From Clostridium sp. SY8519 (GTDB lineage Bacteria; Bacillota; Clostridia; Lachnospirales; Lachnospiraceae), in NCBI RefSeq assembly GCF_000270305.1, contig NC_015737.1, positions 801,501 through 865,500 of the forward strand: 64,000 bases of DNA, given 5' to 3'. Of this stretch, positions 18,295 to 25,915 are shown in pieces; the stretch's first letter is position 1, and each line of letters begins with the position of its first letter. Both the position numbers and the translations under genes were made by a program. The notes beneath the pieces were generated by a model. It saw nothing but the letters and a program-made list of their open reading frames with translations, made no database searches and was not told where the DNA came from.

Positions 18295-19701
18295 TCACAG
18301 TTCCCCTTTCATCACAAATACTTCCGTACCGAACATCAGCCGGTCGTTCTTTTTCACCGGTACCGGCGTGTGAAAGGGAATCAGATCGCCGTTCAGCCGT
18401 GTTCCATTGGTGCTGTTCATGTCCTGCACACAGATCCCCTGCTCCGGATCAAGTATAATCCGGGCATGGACCCGGCTGACTGTTTCCGCCTGCAGAATAC
18501 CATCTGCCCCGCCGACCCGTTTGCCGATCAGGTAGGGGAAATGATCCACACACAGATCCTGCTCTTCCCCGTTTCCCCGATAAATCAGGCGAATCTCCCG
18601 GCTGTGTTCCGGCTGCTGCACAAGTTCTGTCACCGCCTCCTCAGAGAACGGCTTTTCCTCTGCCATTGGAAACTTTCCGCAGTCTCCTTCTGCTGAACTC
18701 TCATACATCCCATAGACAGTTCCGAAAAAGCCGTCTGCCGGTCCGGATCCGTAAATCGGTGCTTTTTCCTCTGAAACAAATCGGCCGCGCCGTTCCCTTC
18801 TGCTTCCCCTTTTGTCTGCTTTCTGTCCTCTTTTTTCCGTTTTCTGCGGTTCGCTGGTCTCTCTCTGTCTGATCCGGTGAATCCGCTCCGCAATCCCGTT
18901 GCCCGTGATCCGATCCCGGCGTTCCTCCTGTCCCGTGATTCCGCTTTCCCTTATCTGGTCCTGACGTTCTGTCTGCCCCGAGGCTCTGTATCTCCTTTTC
19001 TGCCTCTGGCTTTCCCCTTTTCCCAAATCCGTGTCCATATATTCTCCGCTCCCGGACGGAATCTGTTCTTTTTCTCGAAATGACGGAACCTGTTCTTTTT
19101 CCCGAAATACGGTTCGATACCGATCCGTTTTTCTGTTTTCCTTCTGCTCTTCTGCGGCTGCGCCGCATCCACGGATACAGCCAAACAATTCCTCTCTTCC
19201 GCAGCTGCCGTCCGCACACAGTTCATACAGCTGGTAGGCCATGCGCACACCGGCCTGATCCGAATGATCCAGATGATTCAGCAGAAGCTCCAGCAGCGGA
19301 GCCATTCCTTCCGCGTTTTCCTTCTGATAGCCCGGAATGAGACAAAAACGCATATCCTTGCTGCGCCGGTCAAAGAAAATCAATTCCGGGCGAAAACAAA
19401 CCGCCCTTTCTTCCAGCATATAGTTCTCCAGCGTAAGCTTCAGTTCCGCCAGACTGCAGATCATACGCTTTACCAGATCCGCCCGGACCGGGCCGTTCTG
19501 CAGCACGGTTTCCATTGCCTGCAGGCCGGTAATGTCATACCAGTATTTCTTCTTCCCGTTTTCGCTGATTGGCCGAAAAGGAATCAGTCCGCGGATTTCG
19601 TTATTCTGAAGCATCTCCCACTCATATACCGCATACGGATACTCCGCCTCTGCCATAACCAGGTAACTGTGGGAAGCGGTTCTTTCGTATTCTATCTTCA
19701 C
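18295..19701 (-). CDS. DUF6382/FHA domain protein linked to the Tad locus
   Basis: The 468-residue protein has an N-terminal DUF6382 domain (about 1-170, with YWYDITGLQAMETVLQNG and VCFRPELIFFDRRS). A long highly charged, Arg/Glu/Gln-rich linker with short repeats such as EKEQVPSFREKEQIPS follows. The C-terminal FHA domain (about 375-468) shows YLIGKRVGGADGIL, VSRVHARI and DMNSTNGTRLNGD, the phosphothreonine-binding signature. The start is GTG at 19701 behind AAGGAGGT, at a rather long spacing. It is the last gene of the Tad pilus operon. FHA proteins often tune secretion or pilus ATPases through Ser/Thr phosphorylation; that role here is inference. Confidence 0.85.
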   Translation of the reverse strand: MKIEYERTASHSYLVMAEAEYPYAVYEWEMLQNNEIRGLIPFRPISENGKKKYWYDITGLQAMETVLQNGPVRADLVKRMICSLAELKLTLENYMLEERAVCFRPELIFFDRRSKDMRFCLIPGYQKENAEGMAPLLELLLNHLDHSDQAGVRMAYQLYELCADGSCGREELFGCIRGCGAAAEEQKENRKTDRYRTVFREKEQVPSFREKEQIPSGSGEYMDTDLGKGESQRQKRRYRASGQTERQDQIRESGITGQEERRDRITGNGIAERIHRIRQRETSEPQKTEKRGQKADKRGSRRERRGRFVSEEKAPIYGSGPADGFFGTVYGMYESSAEGDCGKFPMAEEKPFSEEAVTELVQQPEHSREIRLIYRGNGEEQDLCVDHFPYLIGKRVGGADGILQAETVSRVHARIILDPEQGICVQDMNSTNGTRLNGDLIPFHTPVPVKKNDRLMFGTEVFVMKGEL

Positions 19702-19722
19702 AGCTCAGCTGACACCTCCTTT

Positions 19723-19992
19723 TCATTCCTGCTTCCGGTTCCCGGATGCTCCCTCTCCGTCTGCTGCTCCGGACGCCTGTTTCACCAGATCCTTCCTTGC
19801 CTGGCTGCTGCGAAACAGCTTTACCGAATCTATCTTCTGTGCCTGCCGGATGTCCGCTGACGCCTCCTCCACCTGTCCGTACATACCAATAGACAGATGC
19901 AGTACCCAGCACATCAGAAGAATCAGAACCGGCATCAGAATCGCAGCCTCAACAGTCAGGCTCCCGGAAACATGCCCCCTTTTTTTCTGCAA
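19723..19992 (-). CDS. TadE-like pseudopilin
   Basis: An 89-residue protein with the TadE signature SGSLTVEAAILMPVLILLM, a prepilin-like N-terminus leading into one membrane helix (about residues 17-36). A short charged tail follows. It would be cleaved by the adjacent prepilin peptidase and act as a minor pseudopilin of the Tad/Flp pilus. It lies between the peptidase gene and the FHA gene, all in one direction. Confidence 0.8.
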   Translation of the reverse strand: MQKKRGHVSGSLTVEAAILMPVLILLMCWVLHLSIGMYGQVEEASADIRQAQKIDSVKLFRSSQARKDLVKQASGAADGEGASGNRKQE

Positions 19993-19998
19993 AATATC

Positions 19999-20439
19999 CT
20001 ATCCTCCTATCCAGGCTGCCAGCACACACCAGGCGTGTACGCCGCACAGACACGGAATAAACGGAATCCGGTCCTGCAGCCTCTTCTTTTTCCGCAGCAG
20101 CAGCATTCCTCCTGCTGCTGCGCCCGCCAGCGCAGCTCCGCATAACAGTCCCAGGCTGCGCGCCGTTCCCAGATAGATGCCGCAGATCCCCAGCACCAGT
20201 CCGTCACCGGCCGCGATTTTTCCCCTGCTGATCCAGGAAGCCAGCAGCAGTATGCCACCGATGCCCGCTCCGCCGGCCAGTTCTTCCGGGGAAAAGGGCG
20301 CAGCCGCCAGATACCATGCGGTTCCGCATCCGGCTGCCGCCGCGGCAGCCCAAAGATTCACCGTCTGCTCCTTCCAGTCCTCCCATGCCAGGAGGATCAG
20401 CCAGACCAGCAGTACCGTCAGACGAAGGCTCTGTTCCAT
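19999..20439 (-). CDS. Prepilin peptidase (A24 family, TadV/CpaA type)
   Basis: About 146 residues when started at the ATG at 20439, chosen for its GGAGGAG site 6 bases upstream. The aspartyl membrane protease keeps both active-site regions: WEDWKEQTVNLW (first Asp) and GKIAAGDGLVLGICG (second Asp). Several alanine/glycine/leucine-rich membrane helices fill the rest. It processes Flp and TadE-type prepilins at the inner membrane. Motif 1 usually reads DxKxxxIPN, so the Trp-Glu-Asp form here is slightly divergent. It is flanked by TadE-like genes. Confidence 0.85.
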   Translation of the reverse strand: MEQSLRLTVLLVWLILLAWEDWKEQTVNLWAAAAAAGCGTAWYLAAAPFSPEELAGGAGIGGILLLASWISRGKIAAGDGLVLGICGIYLGTARSLGLLCGAALAGAAAGGMLLLRKKKRLQDRIPFIPCLCGVHAWCVLAAWIGG

Positions 20440-20468
20440 AGGTCTCCTCCACATCTCATTTTCCATAT

Positions 20469-21329
20469 TTATTTGCCGCAGCACCCTTTGCAGGCATGCC
20501 GCGCTCCTGTTTCACCGGACCGGACTTTGAAAATATTCCGGGACAGATGTCTGCATTCCGGATCTCCGTGATATTCTGTCCCGTAATCTGTAATATACAC
20601 TGCGGCGCTCCCCTTCTTCACACAGCCGCAGCGGTAATATCTGCCGCCGTCCTTATTGCGGAGGCCGGATACCTGCTCCCTGCTGACCGTCCGGACCGTG
20701 AGATCAAGATAGCGGCAGGAAAGGGACTTGTGATATGCGGATCCATACTGCGTGACATACATCCAGCCGCTGTCTGCTCCATTATCCGCTTCCTCCGAAT
20801 TTCCGGTCCATTTTCTGGCGCGTACTCTGACTTTTACCGGCAGTCTGCGGATCTTCCAAAATGAAATCGGCAGTTTGACAAAATATTCTGCCTGCAGATC
20901 TACATAATCCCCGCTGAAATCACTTCCCCGGTAGGAAATCCCCTGGATGCCGCCTGCGATACAGTCTGTCCAGCAGCCTTCTGTCCGCAGATAACGGCCC
21001 GTCGCAGCCCGTACCGCGGCAAGAGACGCGGCCTGCACCAAAAAATCCCCTTCGCCGCCCTGCTCTTTTTTCTGCTGCCGGCCTTCTGCAGTATTTCCCG
21101 ATTCAGCAGATTTTGCGCTCGTTTCCGCGGATGCATCTCCAGTCTTCTGCGGGCCGTATACCGCAGCCACCCGCCGGGCTGACACATGCAACGCCTCTGT
21201 CACTTCCTGTTCCGTCTGCAGCAGTGGAAACAATCCCAGCCACACCAGCATGGCAAACAAAAACAACGGAAATGCCATCGCGGCCTCCACCGTAAGACTT
21301 CCGCGGATTCTTCTTTTGCCTCTTTTCAT
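20469..21329 (-). CDS. TadE-like protein with a Cys/His repeat tail
   Basis: A 286-residue protein. The N-terminus RGSLTVEAAMAFPLFLFAML is a TadE/prepilin-type membrane segment (residues about 9-35). The middle contains a polar Ala/Ser/Glu/Gln stretch (residues 60-95). The C-terminal third holds two copies of a motif of the type Y-x-T-x-YG-x-x-YH-x4-CR-x-L (from YVTQYGSAYHKSLSCRYL and YITDYGTEYHGDPECRHL). Each copy is followed by further cysteines (CGC, then CKGCC). These could bind metal or form disulfides after export. The position in the Tad operon suggests a minor pilin. Confidence 0.8.
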   Translation of the reverse strand: MKRGKRRIRGSLTVEAAMAFPLFLFAMLVWLGLFPLLQTEQEVTEALHVSARRVAAVYGPQKTGDASAETSAKSAESGNTAEGRQQKKEQGGEGDFLVQAASLAAVRAATGRYLRTEGCWTDCIAGGIQGISYRGSDFSGDYVDLQAEYFVKLPISFWKIRRLPVKVRVRARKWTGNSEEADNGADSGWMYVTQYGSAYHKSLSCRYLDLTVRTVSREQVSGLRNKDGGRYYRCGCVKKGSAAVYITDYGTEYHGDPECRHLSRNIFKVRSGETGARHACKGCCGK

Positions 21330-21621
21330 CTGTCTTCCTTCTTCCGCCCCTTCTCCCTGAAACTTTGTTTTTGTCCTCTGATCATTTTTTCTTTTCCAGT
21401 ATGCATCCTGAAGATACAGCTCCGTGCCTTTGTGCAGTTTCGTCCGGGCTAAAGACGATATTTTTTTCTGATACTGCAGGACATTGAGAGAGATTTTTCT
21501 GCTTTTGATTCATGAAAAGATAAACAAGTAAGAATTATGGCCGTTCCGGCCATCTGGCGTACTTCCGACCATACGCCGATCAATTATGTGCTGTGCTGCA
21601 CAAAAGCACGGAGCTGTATCC

Positions 21622-23223
21622 TCAGCTAAGATAGGAGAGTTCTCTCTGATTTCGGAATTTATAGATCCCGGGGCTGTTCTGTCCGATCCACACGTACTGC
21701 CAGAAAACCGGACGCGCTTCATACACAAAGCGCTCCTCCATGCGGCTGACCATATGGTCCATCTGCACCTGTTCTCTGCCTTCGATCAAATCCATGCACC
21801 GGTAAGTAAGCGCCTCCTCCTTTTTCGTCCACAGCAGCAGAAACAAAAACTGCGAATAATCCATCTTCCGGTTCCATCCCCGATCTCCGGATGCGCCTGT
21901 CTGCCCTGTGCTGTGTCCGGATGTTCCGGCCGCTGCCGACGGCTCTCCGCCAATCTGGTACAGATCTGTCTTCCAGTCCGTCCCTGTCTTGATCGGCGCG
22001 ATCTTCCCTCCGCTCATCAGAATCCTGACATCGCTGATGGATTCCGCATAGGCCCAGGCCAGAAGTATTCCGTGTTTGACCGGTTCTTCCAGTACCGGCA
22101 GCATCGCCGCGGAAGAAATTGCCAGCGCCAGGCTCTGCGCCTCTGCCAGACGCTTCGCGTCCCTTAAAAGGAACATATAGTTTACGCCCTCCCGCATCAG
22201 CAAAAGCTGACGCACTGCGGATTTCAGATTTTTTTCATCTGACGCTTTTCCGGACAGGAGATACTCCATTTCATAGTCCAGGGCGCCTGCTCCCGTAACT
22301 GCGGAAGCTGACGGAAACTTCTGGCTGAGGTACATCCGGAACAGTATGCGGTCCGTCATCCGGCCGGCGGAGGACGTTCCGTAATTTCCGCTGCTGCGCC
22401 CGCGATGCGATACCAGCGTCTCTGTGCGGATCATCTTCTGTGATATTTTCTGATCCGGCATTACCAGAGCCAGCACCCCATGTTTTTTCATTTTCTTCAT
22501 CCAGGTAATCGGATTCTTCTGAAGCAGTCTTTTTCTCTCCCTCTCTGACATTGCCGGCATCTTCTGGCCGCTTCCTGCCGTTTTTTTCTCATCTGCGGCT
22601 GCAGTATCCCCAGGTGTGAAATCGTCAGAAGAAGAGCTGCCAGCCCCTTTCTGCTGATCACGGATTCTGCGCAGAGTCTGATCCGCCTCCTGTTCCATCG
22701 CCTGCATCTCTGTTTCGGATTTTCCCCGAAACTCCCCGGACTCCAGAAGTTCCCTCAGCTGTTCTATCGTTTTCTGCGGCAGCGTCTGTTTTGCCTGCAG
22801 CACTGCCTGCCGGCGAAACGGCGCCCCGCCGTCATCGGTGATCAGCTCATATCTGCTTACATTTGCCTCTGCCAGCCGCAGTTTCATCAGATAATAATTG
22901 CCGGAGGCTTTTCCCGGTTCTTCATAATTGCCGGCGATCAGCGCCTTCTGGCGTTCTGTCAGGGAAGCCACGCCGGCCGGCTGTCCGGACGGAGCCTCCC
23001 GGCAGAGTATCCCGTAATCCTTCCAAAGTCCCGGATGATATTCTGCCAGCAGGCCGTCCGCTGCCTGCATGGTACAGAGTTCCGCGCCGCTTTTCAGGCT
23101 GCTTACCCTGGCCAGCTCAAGAAACGCGAACACCGCCGACAGAAACAGGGTCAGGCTCAGCACAAGAAATACTGTTACACTGCCCTTAACAGAGCCGGCG
23201 CCGGAGGATTTTCTTCTTTTCAC
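21622..23223 (-). CDS. DUF5702 family protein of the Tad locus
   Basis: The 533-residue protein has one N-terminal membrane segment (VKGSVTVFLVLSLTLFLSAVFAFLELARV, about 12-40) resembling TadE/TadG-type signal anchors. A large extracellular part follows. It matches the DUF5702 family by SLKSGAELCTMQAADGLLAEYHPGLWKDYGI. The family is tightly linked to Tad/Flp pilus genes in Clostridia, but its role is unknown; a TadG-like structural role is plausible. ATG overlaps the stop of the Flp pilin gene (ATGA). The 292 bases after the gene contain a small GGCCGTTCCGGCC hairpin and no gene. Confidence 0.8.
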   Translation of the reverse strand: MKRRKSSGAGSVKGSVTVFLVLSLTLFLSAVFAFLELARVSSLKSGAELCTMQAADGLLAEYHPGLWKDYGILCREAPSGQPAGVASLTERQKALIAGNYEEPGKASGNYYLMKLRLAEANVSRYELITDDGGAPFRRQAVLQAKQTLPQKTIEQLRELLESGEFRGKSETEMQAMEQEADQTLRRIRDQQKGAGSSSSDDFTPGDTAAADEKKTAGSGQKMPAMSERERKRLLQKNPITWMKKMKKHGVLALVMPDQKISQKMIRTETLVSHRGRSSGNYGTSSAGRMTDRILFRMYLSQKFPSASAVTGAGALDYEMEYLLSGKASDEKNLKSAVRQLLLMREGVNYMFLLRDAKRLAEAQSLALAISSAAMLPVLEEPVKHGILLAWAYAESISDVRILMSGGKIAPIKTGTDWKTDLYQIGGEPSAAAGTSGHSTGQTGASGDRGWNRKMDYSQFLFLLLWTKKEEALTYRCMDLIEGREQVQMDHMVSRMEERFVYEARPVFWQYVWIGQNSPGIYKFRNQRELSYLS

Positions 23224-23399
23224 AGTCCTCCTGCCTTTTTGTTGATTCCGGAAAATGTCTTGTTCACCAGCGCTGTCAGCTGATTTTTAAATATGATAAT
23301 CAATCCGATCAACACCACCAGAATTAATATAATCTCCACGACTCCGATTCCGCTTTCCTCTGTGAAAAAACGTCTGATTTCAGCACTTCTCTTCTTCAT
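23220..23399 (-). CDS. Flp/Fap-type major pilin
   Basis: A 59-residue prepilin. A charged leader (MKKRSAEIRRFFTEESGIG) precedes the hydrophobic helix VVEIILILVVLIGLIIIF. The glycine/glutamate cleavage region fits a Flp1-like (class IVb) pilin, with the conserved Glu five residues after a glycine. The longer open frame to 23618 is rejected because ATG 23399 has AAAGGAGC at good spacing and the leader begins there. It is the likely major subunit of the Tad pilus, processed by the A24 peptidase in the same operon. Confidence 0.85.
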   Translation of the reverse strand: MKKRSAEIRRFFTEESGIGVVEIILILVVLIGLIIIFKNQLTALVNKTFSGINKKAGGL

Positions 23400-23455
23400 A
23401 AACTGCTCCTTTCCCCTTTCCGTATCTATTTCTCCGATTACGCGCCTGTACCGGG

Positions 23456-24688
23456 TCACAGATTCTGAGACGCAGGCACAAGTACAGTTACCAGAACAGT
23501 CACAAACATCAGAAGCATCGGCCCCAGCAGGCGGCTTCCTGCTTCTTCCCCCTGCCGTCTGGCGTTTGTCTGGCGAAGCGCCAGGGCTTCCCTGGCTTCC
23601 TGCTCCAGAATCCCACAAATATCCCTGGTTCCCTTTTCAATATTCTGCGAAAGCAGGGAGGCGAATCTCCGGTAGCACTGCAGGCCGATCCGATTGCCGA
23701 ACCGCTCATAGCTTTCCCGCTCGCCCCGTCCGTCACAAATCTCCCGATAGGTCACGGTCATTTCCTCCAGGTACCGCTTCTCCTCTGTCTGGTGCGTCTG
23801 TATCAGGCAGCGGTAACTGCGCACCATTTTTTCCCAGGCACCGAAAACCGTCATCCCGCTGCCGAGAAGCAGTGACATCTGATCCACCATCTGCGGGTAC
23901 TCCCGCTGAAACTGCGTATCCCGCTGTTTCTTTGCTTTTCTTTCCTGTTCCATGCTTCTGAACCTGAATGCGAATACCATCGCGGTCCCCAGCAGCGGAA
24001 ACAGGATCCATCGGGAACTGTTTTCCTGACTCCAAGTGATCCGGTGTCCGTTTACCTGTGCCGGCAGACGGACAAATGATTTCTGCCTGTCATTCTGTTC
24101 CCGGGCTGCCGCGGAGGCCCGGACTTCCTCTTCCAGCTGCCTGCGGGTGGACTGTTCCCCTTTCACCAGCAGCAGCTGTTTCCGCTCCAGCAGGCGCCAG
24201 TCTTCATAGGAAAATTCCGCTGTCAGTGTCACCGGCCTGCCTTTTTTTGTCAGTTCCCCGGTCTGCACTTCTCCCTGGGCATTGATTGCCGAAAGATCAT
24301 CGAAGGAATAAGTCACCTGAACCATTCCGTCCTGCAGCTGATCCGGAAGATTTAAATCCTGCGACACTTTCTCCGGAGATTCATTGCTGCCCAGATATTC
24401 TCCCTGCCAGGTGTCCCTGGCCTGTTTTAACAGTTCCATGGCTGCAGATTCATCCAGCACCTGCGGATGAATCTGCAGCGTCATTTCCTTCTTTTTCCCG
24501 CCGTCAATCTGATAAAAAATTCGCTGTTCCCGGCTGTCACCCCCCGGTGCGTCTCTCGCAATTCCCTTTCCGGGAAAATCCCCGGCTGTCTGCCGTTCGG
24601 AAACTGCCGCCGCTGCCCCAAGCGCCAGAAACAGTAGGAAAATAAAAACTCCCTGCTTCCGGCTCCTTCCTTTTCTGTCTTTGACCAC
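23456..24688 (-). CDS. TadC-like pilus assembly membrane protein with long N-terminal domain
   Basis: About 410 residues from the GTG at 24688, chosen for GGGGAGG 7 bases upstream. An N-terminal membrane segment (GVFIFLLFLALGAAAAV) precedes an extracellular-looking domain of about 200 residues rich in Gln/Glu (FYQIDGGKKKEMTLQIHP, QDGMVQVTYSFDDL). After a second membrane segment (WILFPLLGTAMVFAF) comes a T2SSF/TadC-type region (QREYPQMVDQMSLLLGSGMTV, CYRRFASLLSQNIEKGT, EAREALALRQTNARRQGEEA). It ends in a hydrophobic helix. TadB and TadC form the inner-membrane platform of the pilus machine. Confidence 0.82.
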   Translation of the reverse strand: MVKDRKGRSRKQGVFIFLLFLALGAAAAVSERQTAGDFPGKGIARDAPGGDSREQRIFYQIDGGKKKEMTLQIHPQVLDESAAMELLKQARDTWQGEYLGSNESPEKVSQDLNLPDQLQDGMVQVTYSFDDLSAINAQGEVQTGELTKKGRPVTLTAEFSYEDWRLLERKQLLLVKGEQSTRRQLEEEVRASAAAREQNDRQKSFVRLPAQVNGHRITWSQENSSRWILFPLLGTAMVFAFRFRSMEQERKAKKQRDTQFQREYPQMVDQMSLLLGSGMTVFGAWEKMVRSYRCLIQTHQTEEKRYLEEMTVTYREICDGRGERESYERFGNRIGLQCYRRFASLLSQNIEKGTRDICGILEQEAREALALRQTNARRQGEEAGSRLLGPMLLMFVTVLVTVLVPASQNL

Positions 24689-24704
24689 CGCAGTTCCTCC
24701 CCTC

Positions 24705-25511
24705 TTACACCTGGATATCCACAATCCGTCTGGCCCATTCCGCCGCTGCCAGATAACCGGTCAGACATCCGGTCATGGCAACGGTCCCGATGGCCGTATG
24801 ATACAGTACCTGCGCATACTCCGGTGAACTTACTGTGAGAAACAGCAGAATTCCCGGCACCAGCACCAGCAGCATTTTCTGTTCCAGTTTTCTGGCAGTG
24901 ACCACCGTCTGAATCTCGGTCAGGATTTCCTTCTTTTCCCTCATCCGCCGCAGCGTAACACGGATCATTTCCGTCAGATCCCCGCCGCTGCGTCTGGCAT
25001 AGCGAAACATCTCCGCAAAGCTGCAGATGTCCTCAATCCCTGTCTCATAGGCGAATTCCAAAAGCAGCCGTTCCAGCGGCTCATTCATCCGTACCTGTTT
25101 ATTCATTCTGGCAAATACCTGTGTCATAAATCCGGATGGTCCGCACACTTTCTCCAGCTCTTTCTGTGCTTCCACCCAGGCCATTTCCACTGAATATCCC
25201 GCGGCCAGGGCTGCGGAAACCGCTTCCATCCCTGTGTGAAATTCCTCCGCGATCACTGCCTGCCTCCGGCTGCCGCGAAACTGTTTCCGCACTTTTCCGA
25301 TATATGGAATCAGCACAATGCCCCAGAGCAGCCCGAACACCGACCGGTAAAACAGAAATGCCGCCCCTGCGGAGGCGCCGGCTGCCAGAAGCAGATCTCT
25401 AATCCTTTCCCTGTTCCACTGCGCGGAATGCCTCTTCCAGCCCTTTGGCCCTGAGTTTTTCTCTGTGAAGGAGCCTGCCCTGCTGTTCCCACGTTCCGTA
25501 TATTTTTCCAT
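24705..25511 (-). CDS. TadB-like pilus assembly membrane protein
   Basis: About 268 residues from ATG 25511, chosen for its GGGGAGC site. The open frame extends further but only antisense-like Cys/Arg-rich sequence is added. Core T2SSF-type features are the paired N-terminal membrane segments (RDLLLAAGASAGAAFLFY and GLLWGIVLIPYIG), EFHTGMEAVSAALAAGYSVEMAW, and FAYETGIEDICSFAEMFRYARRSGGDL. C-terminal helices include MLLVLVPGILLFLTV. It overlaps the end of cpaF by 113 bases in another frame, so the two were translationally linked. It lies directly upstream of the TadC gene. Confidence 0.85.
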   Translation of the reverse strand: MEKYTERGNSRAGSFTEKNSGPKGWKRHSAQWNRERIRDLLLAAGASAGAAFLFYRSVFGLLWGIVLIPYIGKVRKQFRGSRRQAVIAEEFHTGMEAVSAALAAGYSVEMAWVEAQKELEKVCGPSGFMTQVFARMNKQVRMNEPLERLLLEFAYETGIEDICSFAEMFRYARRSGGDLTEMIRVTLRRMREKKEILTEIQTVVTARKLEQKMLLVLVPGILLFLTVSSPEYAQVLYHTAIGTVAMTGCLTGYLAAAEWARRIVDIQV

Positions 25512-25788
25512 GACGCTCCCCTTTCTCCGTAAAATGCAGCAGCGGGTGCAGCACAATCTCTCCCTGCTCCATTCCCGCAATCTCCTGCACATCCAGCAGT
25601 TTTCTGCTGTGATCCCGCAGCCGGCCAAGATGCACCATCAGATCCAGCCCGTGGCTGATCTGCCCGCGGACGGCCGGGATGGGCAGCTCCAGGCCCCCCA
25701 TCAGTGTCATTGTTTCCAGCCTCGAAAGCATATCCGCTACACTGTTGCCGTGCCCGGTGCTCATGCTTCCGCTGTGTCTTGTATTCGC
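25399..25788 (-). pseudogene. cpaF/tadA pilus ATPase, C-terminal remnant cut by Element A
   Basis: Only about 130 C-terminal codons remain. GSMSTGHGNSVADMLSRLE and LRDHSRKLLDVQEIAGMEQGEIVL are unmistakable CpaF/TadA secretion-ATPase sequence (arginine-finger/His-box end of the domain). The usual AMNTGHDGS-like motif is visible as NTRHSGS. Immediately before it the frame turns into sequence unrelated to CpaF (codons for Ala-Asp-Lys-Cys-Cys). The Walker A and B parts are absent from the window. CpaF powers pilus assembly, so loss of its first two-thirds should abolish Tad pilus formation unless another copy exists. Confidence 0.88.
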
Positions 25789-25915
25789 ATCTTTACAACA
25801 GAATTTTTCTTACGTCTTTTGAATTTGAACGGTTGGCTCCAACCCGGAGAAATCCCTTAAACACGGCAACGATAACAGTTTTCTGTTATCTGATGTCCGT
25901 CTAGGAGGGATTTAA

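Noticed and set aside
25136..25402. Plus-strand frame opposite tadB
   Set aside because: Proline/arginine-rich antisense sequence of a conserved gene.
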